Part shown: positions 1 to 7,347 of the stretch, one piece after another | Position numbering within the stretch: position 1 is the first letter of the stretch | Layout of the letters: each line of letters opens with the position of its first letter | NCBI GenBank assembly: GCA_964632755.1 | Contig: CAZWDT010000036.1 | Span: forward strand, 1 to 30,240 | Reading direction: 5' to 3' | DNA: 30,240 nucleotides | DNA from: JAFGMR01 sp964632755 | GTDB taxonomy: Archaea; Halobacteriota; Methanosarcinia; Methanotrichales; Methanotrichaceae | The notes under the pieces: generated by a model | What the model was told of the DNA's origin: nothing | What the model saw: the letters and a program-made list of their open reading frames with translations, nothing else | The model's database searches: none | Program-made: the position numbers and the translations under genes

Positions 1-683
1 AGCTCCTCCGGCCTTCTATCGAGAAAGGGGCCGTCCAGCCGGGCGAGAGCCGCCCCCGGGATGTGCGACGCAAGGGACCGGCGGATCGACTTGCGCCGCT
101 GGTTGAAGAGGGTGTTGACCATTCCTACGAGGAAGTCCTCGTCTTCTGCCTCCCTCCCTTGCCGCGGCGAGAGCCTCACGACCGCCGAGTCGATATGCGG
201 CATGGGACGAAAGGCAGAACGCTGGACCTTCTCGATGATCTCCCCCTCGAAGAAGTATCCTGCCAATGCAGATAGCCTGCCGTATCCCTCATGGTGCGGC
301 CTTGCAAACAACCTTTCGGCGAACTCCTTCTGGTACATCAGCACCGCGAGATCGAAGGGAGTGCGCATCAACCTCAGTGTGATGGAAGTCGAGATCTGGT
401 AGGGGAGGTTGGATACCACCTTGTTGAAAGGGGGGAAGGGGACCTTCAAGGCGTTGGCTCTAAGAACGCTAACATTTGGAAAACGACCCTTTAGAGCCAA
501 AGCTAGAGATGGATCCACCTCGATCGCAACGACGTGTCCTGCTCGCTTCGAGAGCGCTTCTGTCAAAGCGCCAGTCCCCGGACCTATCTCCAAGACGCGA
601 TCTCTCGATGATAGCTCGGCCCAGTCCGCTATCCGCTCTATTATATTGGAATCGACCAAGAAGTGCTGGCCCTTGCGGCTCAT
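1..683 (-). CDS. rsmA: RsmA/KsgA 16S rRNA dimethyladenosine transferase (C-terminus cut by window edge)
   Basis: Methylates two adjacent adenines near the 3' end of 16S rRNA, using S-adenosylmethionine, late in small-subunit assembly. About 227 codons are visible and the end lies beyond the window. The translation begins MSRKGQHFLVDSN, then has the SAM-binding motif VLEIGPGTGALTEAL, the acidic motif VVAIEVDP, and the catalytic motif NLPYQIST, followed by the typical C-terminal region LFNQRRKSIRRSL. The ATG overlaps the stop of the DUF655 gene (ATGA), which fixes the start; the N-terminus is shorter than in many archaeal KsgA proteins. It is the last visible gene of the minus-strand operon that begins with trmY. 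L21e, RpoF, DUF655 and KsgA form a well-known archaeal neighbourhood, which supports the call. Confidence 0.95.
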   Translation of the reverse strand, partial: MSRKGQHFLVDSNIIERIADWAELSSRDRVLEIGPGTGALTEALSKRAGHVVAIEVDPSLALALKGRFPNVSVLRANALKVPFPPFNKVVSNLPYQISTSITLRLMRTPFDLAVLMYQKEFAERLFARPHHEGYGRLSALAGYFFEGEIIEKVQRSAFRPMPHIDSAVVRLSPRQGREAEDEDFLVGMVNTLFNQRRKSIRRSLASHIPGAALARLDGPFLDRRPEE

Positions 684-1267
684 CTTCTGCGGGGATCGGC
701 GGTGAATATCCTGTACTTGATCCGGTCGTCTACGAGCTCGTCCTCCACCCTTTTCGCGATCAGCTTCTCCGGGTTGTGGAGGCCCTTTACGCGCTCGGCG
801 AGGTCCTGGAAGCTCTTGAAGGGGCCTCCCTTTCGCTCTTTGAGGACAGACCACATGAGCTTCTTGCCAATGCCTGGCAAGAGCTCCAGGGCGTGCATCC
901 TTGTGGTTATTGGGCCTGCCTGATTGAAGAAACGCAAGTATCGATCCTCGTTATCGAGGACGATCTTCTGGATGACGAAGGGAAGTTCCATCTTGGAGGC
1001 GTTGGTCATATCATCGTAGCCTATGCGACGGTTCACATGATCTATGACCTGCCGCTCCCCGCCGCCTATGTAGACCTTGGACTCCACCTCTGGGACGAAA
1101 CCGTCCTTTGGGGTCATCTCCATGATCACGAAGTTAGTCTCTCCAACCGCTTGCACAAGGGGCTTTCTCTGATAGCTGCTCATCGCCTCTGAGACGTGCC
1201 CGTAAGGCAGGTAATCGAGGATGCGAGCACTCTCCTCTCTCTTTGGCGGTCTGCCTTCCGGGGCCAT
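680..1267 (-). CDS. DUF655 family protein, probable RNA/DNA-binding
   Basis: A 195-residue archaeal protein of the DUF655 family; its function is not established. The N-terminal half (about residues 15-110) is probably an OB-like beta domain. The C-terminal half contains a helix-hairpin-helix-like stretch, LELLPGIGKKLMW, around residues 127-139, which suggests nucleic-acid binding. It lies 3 nt after rpoF and overlaps the rsmA start by 4 nt, so it is very probably translated with them. The constant pairing with RNA polymerase and rRNA methylation genes in archaea suggests a role in rRNA or transcription, but that is inference. Confidence 0.88.
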   Translation of the reverse strand: MAPEGRPPKREESARILDYLPYGHVSEAMSSYQRKPLVQAVGETNFVIMEMTPKDGFVPEVESKVYIGGGERQVIDHVNRRIGYDDMTNASKMELPFVIQKIVLDNEDRYLRFFNQAGPITTRMHALELLPGIGKKLMWSVLKERKGGPFKSFQDLAERVKGLHNPEKLIAKRVEDELVDDRIKYRIFTADPRRR

Positions 1268-1270
1268 ACT

Positions 1271-1618
1271 TCAACTCCTATATATTATATCCAGGATCCG
1301 ATCGAGATCTTCCTCGACAAGGGTGTACCTCTCCTTGGCGTATACTGCCCGGAGCTCATCCCTGGTGATTGGCTTTATGTCCGCGATCTTGACTGCGATC
1401 TCAGGGCTTATCTTATCGAGCTCTAAGAGCTTGTCCACAAGAGCCCTGCTATCGGCTGGGGTTACCTTGACGAAGAGATCAGCATGACGAATGGCTCGTC
1501 GAAGCTCGTAGCCCAGCTCCTCCACCTCCCCAGACCTGCGTACTTTGACCTCCTCCAGGATCTCCTTCACCTCTGAGAGGGTGATGAGATCCTCCTGAAT
1601 TATGGACTTTACGATCAT
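1271..1618 (-). CDS. rpoF: DNA-directed RNA polymerase subunit Rpo4/RpoF
   Basis: Subunit F (Rpo4, homologue of eukaryotic Rpb4). It forms the stalk of archaeal RNA polymerase with Rpo7/RpoE. The 115-residue product begins MIVKSIIQEDLITLSEVKEI and ends with the HRDC-like helical part (ISPEIAVKIADIKPITRDEL, then YTLVEEDLDRILDIIY), typical of the family. The ATG at 1618 is chosen because the L21e stop lies just 1 nt before it and the family N-terminus starts here. A longer frame upstream (to 1672) only reads through the L21e gene in the wrong frame. Confidence 0.93.
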   Translation of the reverse strand: MIVKSIIQEDLITLSEVKEILEEVKVRRSGEVEELGYELRRAIRHADLFVKVTPADSRALVDKLLELDKISPEIAVKIADIKPITRDELRAVYAKERYTLVEEDLDRILDIIYRS

Positions 1619-1619
1619 T

Positions 1620-1910
1620 TTACTTCTGAGCCGACAGGTGTTCGGGAAACGCGATAACCATCTTATGGGCATCGCCGTCTCTGACAGTCAGCACGAAAGC
1701 CCTTCCACGCTTTCCCACAACCTTGCCAGTCTTTCCGTGGAACTTGGGATTGGGCATGCCGCAATGCCTGCTGGGATCGATCTTTATGTGAACCGCATCG
1801 CCTTCCTCGAACTCCTGGATGGCTCGGACTACTGGGGAGATCCCCCTCGCCCGGACCGACTTGCTAAGCTTGTACCTGGTCTTCCTCTGTATCCCGTGTG
1901 ACTTTGCCAT
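1620..1910 (-). CDS. rpl21e: 50S ribosomal protein L21e
   Basis: A 96-residue protein of the archaeal/eukaryotic large ribosomal subunit. It begins MAKSHGIQRKTRYKLSK and carries the family signatures VHIKIDPSRHCGMPNPKFHG and KTGKVVGKRGRAFVLTVRDG. The ATG at 1910 is preferred: a GGTGGA Shine-Dalgarno sequence lies about 6-8 nt upstream. An in-frame GTG at 1922 would sit inside that ribosome-binding site. The first 47 nt overlap the end of pus10 in another frame, which is longer than the 1-4 nt overlaps elsewhere in the operon. Confidence 0.95.
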   Translation of the reverse strand: MAKSHGIQRKTRYKLSKSVRARGISPVVRAIQEFEEGDAVHIKIDPSRHCGMPNPKFHGKTGKVVGKRGRAFVLTVRDGDAHKMVIAFPEHLSAQK

Positions 1911-3249
1911 CTGATTCTCCACCTACATTTATTACGTCCAGCTCCCGCACCATCGCCTCCGACCCAAGCAGCTCGGCAAGGCTTGGCTTGGTCCTGCCGC
2001 CGTCGCCGGAGATCAGCTCCTTGATGTAGAGGCCGCCCTCACATCTCAATACCAACCGGGCGGCGTCACCCCAGAACTGGTCGAGATCGGCGCGATAGAC
2101 CTCCCTAGTTCTGATCTTATCTGCCCTGCGGTGACTAACGCGCGTTGGCGTGCGCTGCTGAACTATCCCTACCAAGTCATTCAGGATCGATTTAAGCTTT
2201 TCTTCCTCGACGGGCTGGTGGAATCCCACCAGCGCGCTGTAGGTCTTCTCGAAGGCGGCCTTCTTCAGCTCCTCGACCTTGCGCGAACCCACCATCGAGA
2301 GATCGCTCACCTCGACCTTGCCCGCGCAAGCCGCGTTGATCTCGTCCTTCAGAAGATGGAGATCGACTTTGCGTATCATGGGATTTCGAGCCTCGACGAC
2401 GAACGGCCGGCCGGTCCCAAGCATCAGGGCATCGATATCCTCCCGCCCTGCCCCGTGAAAGACCGTATCCTCAGCCCTTGTCGCCTCGATCACAGGGTCC
2501 ATCACAAGCTCGTCGACCGACTCCGGATACATACGGCCTGTGTTGTTGCACCTGGGGCATCCGCTTCCGCCGCACTCCCGGCAGGGCCATCTGGTCTGGG
2601 GTATGCCCCGGACCAGCTTGCGGTATCGGCCGCATATGAAGAGCGACGATACCTGCAGGTCGACATCATTCCTCTCCAGTAACAGATGGACCGTTATATC
2701 CGGGCTCCTCAGGTCGGCCTCCTTGCCGTTCTTCTGGGAGATAATCTTTCCAACCTCCCTGTTGAGCTCGGACTTGAAGGGCTCTGCCCATCTGGAGCCG
2801 CCGTCAGCGAGGAGAAGCTCCTCGTTCTCGGCGAGGAGGCCGCTCATCCTCGTCCCCACCAGGAAGGTGGTGTACTCGTAATTCCTGAGGGCGAATGCGG
2901 CCTTCTCCGCGAGTGCCTCCAGGCGCTCGCGCTCCATCTGGCCAAGACAGACCCAACAAGTTTCCGCCGGGACCTCTTGGCCGAGCCTAAGCCTCGCTGG
3001 CCTGTGAGACGGGGCGAGCTTTTCAAGCAGCGGGCGCCCATTGGGGGACAAGTCCGAAGCCATCGAAAGGAATGTCTTCACCGCCCGGCCTCGCTCGACG
3101 TTAGTGAGACCAGTCGAGAGCATCGCAAACTGGCGGCCGAGGCAGCTATCGCATATGGGCCCAAGGCCTAGTATCCTCTCCGCGGCCTCCGCGAGCTCCC
3201 GGCAGAAGTTCTCATCCGCTCCAGTCCCCTGGTCCTCTGTGTTCATCAT
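1864..3249 (-). CDS. pus10: tRNA pseudouridine synthase Pus10
   Basis: Makes pseudouridine at tRNA position 54 (and 55 in many archaea) in the T-loop. The protein is 461 residues long. N-terminal cysteine pairs CDSC (about residues 33-36) and CWVC (98-101) look like the family zinc site, followed by a THUMP-like region. The catalytic domain begins near WPCRECGGSGCPRC (221-234) and includes the motif HGAGREDIDALMLG (265-278), which holds the active-site aspartate. Its ATG overlaps the trmY stop by 4 nt. The last 15 or so residues (after ELDVINVGGES) run into the L21e gene and look like a lineage-specific tail. Being next to trmY puts consecutive modification steps of the same nucleotide in one operon. 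Confidence 0.95.
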   Translation of the reverse strand: MMNTEDQGTGADENFCRELAEAAERILGLGPICDSCLGRQFAMLSTGLTNVERGRAVKTFLSMASDLSPNGRPLLEKLAPSHRPARLRLGQEVPAETCWVCLGQMERERLEALAEKAAFALRNYEYTTFLVGTRMSGLLAENEELLLADGGSRWAEPFKSELNREVGKIISQKNGKEADLRSPDITVHLLLERNDVDLQVSSLFICGRYRKLVRGIPQTRWPCRECGGSGCPRCNNTGRMYPESVDELVMDPVIEATRAEDTVFHGAGREDIDALMLGTGRPFVVEARNPMIRKVDLHLLKDEINAACAGKVEVSDLSMVGSRKVEELKKAAFEKTYSALVGFHQPVEEEKLKSILNDLVGIVQQRTPTRVSHRRADKIRTREVYRADLDQFWGDAARLVLRCEGGLYIKELISGDGGRTKPSLAELLGSEAMVRELDVINVGGESDGKVTRDTEEDQVQA

Positions 3250-3848
3250 GAATCCAACTCTCTATTATCTCTCACCTCGATTCGATCGAGCTCATGGTTT
3301 ATCAGTATGATGCAGTGGTCGGCGTGAAGGCTTCTGGATCCTAGGCCGATTATATTCGCGCCGAGCCCGAGGAGCAGGTCCTCCTCCAAGGCATCGAGGC
3401 CCATGTGATCTCCGAGGACGAAGACTCCAGATGCAAGATCGGCCGCTCTTGCGTCTTGGCCGTCCTCTCGGAGCATGTAGAAGGGGGGTTCGAGCTCCCC
3501 CAAGAGCGATGAGAGGCCGCCTGTTCTAACCATGATCCCCGGAGTGGACCTGGTCCAATGGGGGCCGACCTGGAGGGCGAGCGCCTTCTTGATCAGGGCG
3601 GCGGTTGTCCTCTCGTCGGGGTTGAGGTGGCGCAGATCCTCCCCCCTCAGCCATACGGTCTTTGGGATCTCCCCGCCGAGGAGCACAAGGTAGACCGCGA
3701 CGTCGTGCCGTATTCCGTGGGATAAAACTAGGCCCGAGTTGATGCAGCGGCAGAGGATATCGAGCCTTCCCGAGGTGCCCGGGATGTCCTCTAAAGAGAA
3801 CTCGGCCGATGTTGTGGCCTTGTGCCCCACTATCACAAATGTACGCAT
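3246..3848 (-). CDS. trmY: tRNA (pseudouridine54-N1)-methyltransferase TrmY
   Basis: A SPOUT-class methyltransferase of 200 residues that turns pseudouridine-54 into N1-methylpseudouridine in archaeal tRNA (EC 2.1.1.257). It begins MRTFVIVGHKATTSAEFSL, followed by the family motif GTSGRLDILCRCIN, then NPDERTTAALIKKAL, STPGIMVR, and the trefoil-knot SAM-binding end VLGDHMGLD and LHADHCIILINHELD. It is the first gene of the minus-strand operon, whose promoter should lie in the 86-bp gap shared with the divergent HAD gene; I see no convincing TATA box there. It is followed directly by pus10, which makes its substrate. Confidence 0.95.
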   Translation of the reverse strand: MRTFVIVGHKATTSAEFSLEDIPGTSGRLDILCRCINSGLVLSHGIRHDVAVYLVLLGGEIPKTVWLRGEDLRHLNPDERTTAALIKKALALQVGPHWTRSTPGIMVRTGGLSSLLGELEPPFYMLREDGQDARAADLASGVFVLGDHMGLDALEEDLLLGLGANIIGLGSRSLHADHCIILINHELDRIEVRDNRELDS

Positions 3849-3934
3849 GCCGCGAGGGATGGGCGTCCCAATAGAAGGCCCTTACCGTCTCGAAAGGGAT
3901 AAGACGCTTGAGCGCAACCCAACACGCGGAATAG

Positions 3935-4573
3935 ATGATTCAAGTTATATCGTTCGATATGGACGGGACGCTCGTCAACTCCCGTTTCGTGGACAGGGTA
4001 TGGATGGAAGGGATGCCTCGCCTCTACGCAGAGAGGCATGGATTGGAGTTCTCCGAGGCAAAGGAGCTGGTCCTTCGCGAGTACCTCGATGTAGGAAGCG
4101 GCAGGCTCGAGTGGTACGATATGCAGTACTGGCTAGATCGTTTCGATCTCAAAGAGGACAAGTACAGCCTCATCGGCCGGTATGCTGAGGAGATCGAGGT
4201 ATTCCCCGAGGTGGAAAGCGTGCTCGCTGAGCTCTCCGAAGGGTACAGGCTCGTCGTCACCTCAAACGCCGCTTCCGAGTTCATAGATATCGAGCTCGAA
4301 GGCCTCGCGCATTACTTCACCGAGATCTTCTCGGTGACGAGCGAGTTCAGGAGGGTTAAGAAGTCCTCCGAGGTCTACAAGGAGGTCTGCCGCCGAATGG
4401 GGGCAAAGCCGCTCGAGGTCTTCCACGTGGGCGACCATTACGAGTACGATTATCAGTCGCCCCTGGAAGCCGGCCTCGATGCCCTCTTCCTCGATCGCAC
4501 AGGCAACCTTCAAGGCCGCGAGGTCGTCTGCGACCTCCGGGAGGCGGCAGAGCATATATTAAACTTTACATAA
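3935..4573 (+). CDS. HAD superfamily hydrolase (phosphatase-like)
   Basis: A 212-residue haloacid-dehalogenase-type phosphatase. Motif I is FDMDGTLV (nucleophile and acid/base aspartates, residues 8-12). Motif II is VVTSNA (about 108). Motif III is the lysine in RRVKKSSEVYK, and motif IV is VGDHYEYDY (about 168). A helical cap of about 70 residues follows motif I (type C1). The physiological substrate cannot be told from sequence; phosphoglycolate-type or nucleotide phosphatases share this layout. It is divergent from trmY and followed 13 nt later by pyrF, so it is probably co-transcribed with pyrF. There is no clear Shine-Dalgarno sequence before the ATG. Confidence 0.88.
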   Translation: MIQVISFDMDGTLVNSRFVDRVWMEGMPRLYAERHGLEFSEAKELVLREYLDVGSGRLEWYDMQYWLDRFDLKEDKYSLIGRYAEEIEVFPEVESVLAELSEGYRLVVTSNAASEFIDIELEGLAHYFTEIFSVTSEFRRVKKSSEVYKEVCRRMGAKPLEVFHVGDHYEYDYQSPLEAGLDALFLDRTGNLQGREVVCDLREAAEHILNFT

Positions 4574-4589
4574 GGAGGGAGGGGGAACG
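4574..4589 (+). promoter_or_regulatory. Shine-Dalgarno sequence and ACG codon that set the pyrF start
   Basis: A GGAGG core at 4574-4578, in a purine run to 4585, lies directly after the HAD stop. Its spacing to the ACG at 4587 is 8 nt, normal for initiation. From the in-frame stop at 4560-4562 down to 4643 there is no ATG, GTG or TTG in the pyrF frame, so this codon decides the start. Confidence 0.6.
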
Positions 4590-5228
4590 AAGAAGAATAG
4601 CGGCCTGATACTCGCGCTCGATCTGCAGTCGGCAGAGGAGGCGGTGAGAATAGCCGATCTCCTGAAGGATGAGCTCGATTGCGTCAAGGTAGGCTACCCT
4701 TTGATCCTTGCGTCCGGCCTGGATGTGGTGAGAAGGCTATCAAAGATGACGCCTGTGATTGCTGATCTCAAGGTTGCGGATATTCCAAACACGAACCGGC
4801 TGATATGCGAGCAGGTGCTCGCGGCGGGCGCTTCCGGGATAATCGCCCATGCGTTCACCGGCCGCGACAGCCTCGAGGCCTGCATCGAGGCCGCCCGCAG
4901 CGCCGGTGCAGAAGCCTATGTCGTCACCGAGATGAGCCATCCGGGGGCAGTCGAGTTCATGGCCCCCCAGGCGGAAAAGATGGCAGCGCTTGCGGTTGAT
5001 GCGGGCGCAGATGGCGTCGTTGCGCCAGGAACGAGGCCTGATAGGATCAGGCTTATCCGCTCGATCGTAGGCAACCTGACCATCATATCGCCGGGGGTTG
5101 GGGCGCAGGGAGGAAGTGCCCGCGAGGCCCTTAATGCTGGGGCGGATCACCTGATCGTCGGCCGCTCCATCTACGAGTCGAAAGATCCGAAGGATGCGCT
5201 CGATAGGATCCGCGTCGAGATTGGATGA
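4587..5228 (+). CDS. pyrF: orotidine 5'-phosphate decarboxylase
   Basis: Last step of de novo UMP synthesis: decarboxylates OMP to UMP. It is a TIM-barrel protein of 213 residues if begun at the ACG at 4587. The first strand is GLILALDL with the substrate-binding Asp at residue 12. Then come VKVGYPL (Lys34), the catalytic D-x-K-x-x-D in IADLKVADIPNT (Asp60, Lys62, Asp65), SPGVGAQGG, and the phosphate-binding VGRSIY. The spacing matches archaeal OMPDC. A GTG at 4644 is the first standard start codon, but it would delete the first barrel strand and Asp12. The related hexulose-phosphate synthases share the D-x-K-x-x-D motif, but the C-terminal motifs favour PyrF. The start codon is discussed under findings. 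Confidence 0.9.
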   Translation, partial: TKKNSGLILALDLQSAEEAVRIADLLKDELDCVKVGYPLILASGLDVVRRLSKMTPVIADLKVADIPNTNRLICEQVLAAGASGIIAHAFTGRDSLEACIEAARSAGAEAYVVTEMSHPGAVEFMAPQAEKMAALAVDAGADGVVAPGTRPDRIRLIRSIVGNLTIISPGVGAQGGSAREALNAGADHLIVGRSIYESKDPKDALDRIRVEIG

Positions 5229-5242
5229 GGCTGCAAAAGGCT

Positions 5243-5251
5243 TCTATATCT
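5243..5251 (+). promoter_or_regulatory. TATA box for the thiamine-binding protein gene
   Basis: The sequence TCTATATCT lies about 25 nt before the ATG at 5272, and no Shine-Dalgarno sequence is present. That is the arrangement expected for an archaeal promoter giving a leaderless transcript. A second AT-rich run (5261-5267) is too close to the ATG to serve this role. Confidence 0.45.
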
Positions 5252-5271
5252 ATGAAAGCACATATAAGTAC

Positions 5272-5559
5272 ATGATAGTTGCTGAGTTCAGCGTCTTTCC
5301 GATGGGCGCAAGCACGAGCGGTGGAAGGTACGTCCGAGCGGTCCATGATATGCTAAAGAAAGCGGGAATCGAGTTCATTGCCGGCCCCATGTCGACTGCC
5401 ATAGAGGCGGAGAACTTCGAGGAGATCTGCATGATAATCGAGCGGGCAAACAAGGTCCTGAGCGATATGGAAGTTCAGCGGATCATTACCTCGATCAAGA
5501 TCGACTACAGGCTGGACAAGGATATCTCGATGCAGTCGAAGCTCGATGCGTGCCGGTGA
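5272..5559 (+). CDS. MTH1187/YkoF-type thiamine-binding protein
   Basis: A 95-residue protein of the MTH1187 family (Thiamine_BP, PF01910): small ferredoxin-fold cytoplasmic proteins that bind thiamine or related ligands; their exact role is uncertain. It begins MIVAEFSVFPMGASTSGGRYV and continues with IEFIAGPMSTAIEAENFEEI, both family hallmarks. The frame is open back to 5194, but the family N-terminus and the TATA box near 5247 both point to the ATG at 5272. It follows pyrF by 43 nt on the same strand and may also be read from the upstream promoter. Confidence 0.88.
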   Translation: MIVAEFSVFPMGASTSGGRYVRAVHDMLKKAGIEFIAGPMSTAIEAENFEEICMIIERANKVLSDMEVQRIITSIKIDYRLDKDISMQSKLDACR

Positions 5560-5715
5560 GAATCGGTCGTTGATCGTTGCCGGGGATCGCGGGAAAGTGC
5601 CTCCGGAGTTCTTGCGACGATCCTTTGCCACTTCCAGAGATCACATCCTTCTGCTCAGGCGGCCGTCTCTCGGATAGGGATAAATTCGATCAAAGCTCCG
5701 TATCCATTCAGCGAT

Positions 5716-6073
5716 ATGTCTGCAGCACTCTCGGCCCTCAAGGCCAGGAAGGAGGAGCGACAAAAGCTCCTGGAGGAGGAGCTCGACCGGATCTCCCGGG
5801 ATCTTCAGGAGATGGGGGCCCTAAAGATCGTCTTATTCGGCTCGCTTGCCGAAGGCAGCGTGCAATAGCGGAAGCGATCTCGACCTTCTCGTGATCATGC
5901 CCGAAACGATGACGGGAAAGGAATGGATGGGGGAGATATACGGAAGAATCGACCGACAGGTCGACTCTGACATAATCGCCTTTACGGAAGAGGAGCTAGA
6001 GCGGGCTCTTCCCATCAGCAGGTTCATAAGACGCGTTCTTGCTACTGGAAAGGTGATCTATGAGAAGCGATAG
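5716..6073 (+). pseudogene. MNT-type nucleotidyltransferase, frameshifted
   Basis: Remnant of a minimal nucleotidyltransferase of the MNT antitoxin type, which usually inactivates a HEPN toxin by adenylylation. The first 50 codons from the ATG at 5716 have a charged coiled N-terminal helix and the motif IVLFGSLAEGSV, then an in-frame TAG at 5866-5868. The next frame continues at once with SGSDLDLLVIMPE, which supplies the second half of the G-S-x(n)-D-x-D active site, and runs to YEKR and a stop at 6073. One surplus base near 5863-5866 explains the break. The following HEPN remnant starts at an ATGA overlap, the normal layout for this pair. A sequencing error at this site cannot be excluded. 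Confidence 0.8.
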
Positions 6074-6158
6074 GAAGGCTGAAGCCATGCGATGGCTCAA
6101 ACAGGCCAAAGAGGGGCTAAAGGACGCGGCCTTTCTAAAGGAGCACGGCCGGTTTTAG
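6060..6158 (+). pseudogene. HEPN-domain protein, truncated N-terminal remnant
   Basis: Thirty-two codons read MRSDRKAEAMRWLKQAKEGL and then KDAAFLKEHGRF before a TAG. This matches the first helix of HEPN-domain proteins, the toxin partner of MNT nucleotidyltransferases. About 10-30 nt further on, codons reading PQAAGREA resemble the family's QQAAEKAL motif, so the gene seems to have lost sequence here rather than ended naturally. The start ATG overlaps the end of the frameshifted nucleotidyltransferase. With both partners broken, the pair is probably dead. Confidence 0.65.
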
Positions 6159-6187
6159 CAAGCCCCTCAAGCGGCAGGGCGGGAAGC

Positions 6188-6439
6188 TTAGGCATTTGCT
6201 ACAACCGTTACAGTTGCTTTGATCTGGTCCTCTTCAACCGGGATCTCTTTGCCTCTGGCTAGCAAGGCTGCAAGGCTTTCGATGTAGACCTCGATGGCCT
6301 CCGTTGCCATCTCCAAGGCCTCCTCGATGGCATCGCCAAAGGTCAAGCAGCCAGGAAGCGATGGTACGATCACGGTATAGGTTCCATCGGCCTCCGGCCT
6401 GATCCTAATTTTAGAACGGAGCGTTCTCATCTCAGTCAT
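6188..6439 (-). CDS. HicB-family antitoxin-like protein (orphan)
   Basis: An 83-residue protein with the HicB partially degraded RNase-H-like fold: IRIRPEADGTYTVIVPSLPGCLTFGDAIEEALEMATEAIEVYIESL is the family core (G-[YC]-x-V-x-x-P-x-L-P-G-C). HicB normally neutralises the small HicA mRNA interferase encoded beside it. I find no hicA-like frame (about 60-80 residues with GSHH) on either side, so this is an orphan or serves another role. The start at 6439 is the most upstream; an internal Met at 6430 is an alternative. It faces the decayed MNT/HEPN pair tail to tail. Confidence 0.8.
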   Translation of the reverse strand: MTEMRTLRSKIRIRPEADGTYTVIVPSLPGCLTFGDAIEEALEMATEAIEVYIESLAALLARGKEIPVEEDQIKATVTVVANA

Positions 6440-6933
6440 AGAGTCCCTTTCTCTATTGAATCCTGCGCTGAAAAATCCATCCCTTCAGAGCCAACTTTCA
6501 TGGCCAAGGATCCGGCCTCATGATAGCAAGCGCCGGCAGCCGTCCCCTATTTGACAGGAAGGTGTGGATCGATCTTGTGGAAAGGTTCATCAACCGGATA
6601 GAGAGGGGTGGAGGGTAGGCGGGATAGGTGCGGACTTCGGCTGCCGAGGAGCCGCTCAGTGGCCCCTGGGCCACGGCCAGCCAACCATGGTGAGATGAAC
6701 TTCGACGAAATCATCAGATATACGCTCATATGTACCCCAAATTTATATAATTTAATGGAGAATATTAGCGTTCATTCGCGTTCATTCGTGGTTGAAATAG
6801 GGAGGAATACGCTCACCCACATCGAATAGCGAGGAACCAGAAATCTATATCATGAGGCATTGTAGTTCGGCTGAGATTAGCCAAAAGGGTCATTTGCATC
6901 AGCGTATTGAGCATGTTCCGTCCATCACACGAA
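6440..6933. other. Intergenic stretch without a supported gene
   Basis: About 490 bp with no frame I can support. It holds a perfect 7-bp hairpin with a 2-nt loop at 6659-6674 (GTGGCCC CT GGGCCAC), a strongly AT-rich TATA-like patch at about 6739-6755, and a short direct repeat at 6768-6787. A 32-codon open frame at 6520-6618 resembles no family I recognise. The region could be a graveyard of older toxin-antitoxin genes, but nothing proves that. Confidence 0.6.
6768..6787. repeat. Tandem 10-bp repeat (GCGTTCATTC x2)
   Basis: GCGTTCATTC occurs twice back to back, followed by GTGG. It sits just downstream of an AT-rich patch. Similar short repeats are often scattered between genes in methanogens, but I cannot test copy number here. 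Confidence 0.6.
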
Positions 6934-7347
6934 TTAGGGTCTTCTTACCAATCCAATTTGCACAAAATGCTCGTCGAACGTGAAAGCCTCCTGGATACCC
7001 AAATCTTGCATTATCACAAAGCTTATGCAGTCCGTGAAGCTAAAGGACTTGTCATCGTACTTTTCGAAGAGGTCGTGTGCCTTTTCCTCCACCTCCTTCG
7101 AGACAGATAGAACCTTCACAATCCGGCTCTTTCGCATCTTCTTTGAAAGATCGATGGAAGCTGGTATGCCCAGGCGCCTCCGAATTAGCGTCAGAGTCTC
7201 ATCTAAAATATATGAAGTGGTGATGAATTCATAGTTACCCGGGAGCAGCTCCAGATCACGAAAGCGAATCGCCTCTTCGTGATGCTCATCTGACTCATCC
7301 TCCAGGGCCAAGAAAGCACCGCTATCGATGAAAATGCTTTTGGCCAT
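6934..7347 (-). CDS. PIN-domain toxin (VapC-like)
   Basis: A 137-residue PIN-domain ribonuclease. The acidic active-site residues are visible: Asp8 in IFIDSGAFLAL, Glu50 in ILDETLTLI, Asp106 in SFTDCISFVIM and Asp125 in TFDEHF. VapC-type toxins cleave tRNA or rRNA when released from their antitoxin. The ATG shares one base with the stop of the upstream gene (TAATG), the usual coupled layout of antitoxin-toxin operons. All key residues are present, so the toxin is probably functional. Confidence 0.9.
   Translation of the reverse strand: MAKSIFIDSGAFLALEDESDEHHEEAIRFRDLELLPGNYEFITTSYILDETLTLIRRRLGIPASIDLSKKMRKSRIVKVLSVSKEVEEKAHDLFEKYDDKSFSFTDCISFVIMQDLGIQEAFTFDEHFVQIGLVRRP

Noticed and set aside
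400..450. Suspected frameshift in rsmA at a C-run
   Set aside because: Careful recounting of the six C residues gives a continuous frame through PPFNKVVSNLPY; the gene is intact in the window.
476..1192. Long open plus-strand frame antisense to rsmA and DUF655
   Set aside because: It mirrors well-recognised minus-strand genes and has no family motifs; high GC creates such antisense frames.
6520..6618. 32-codon plus frame ending FINRIERGGG
   Set aside because: Could be the tail of a lost gene, but there is no upstream remainder and no recognisable family.
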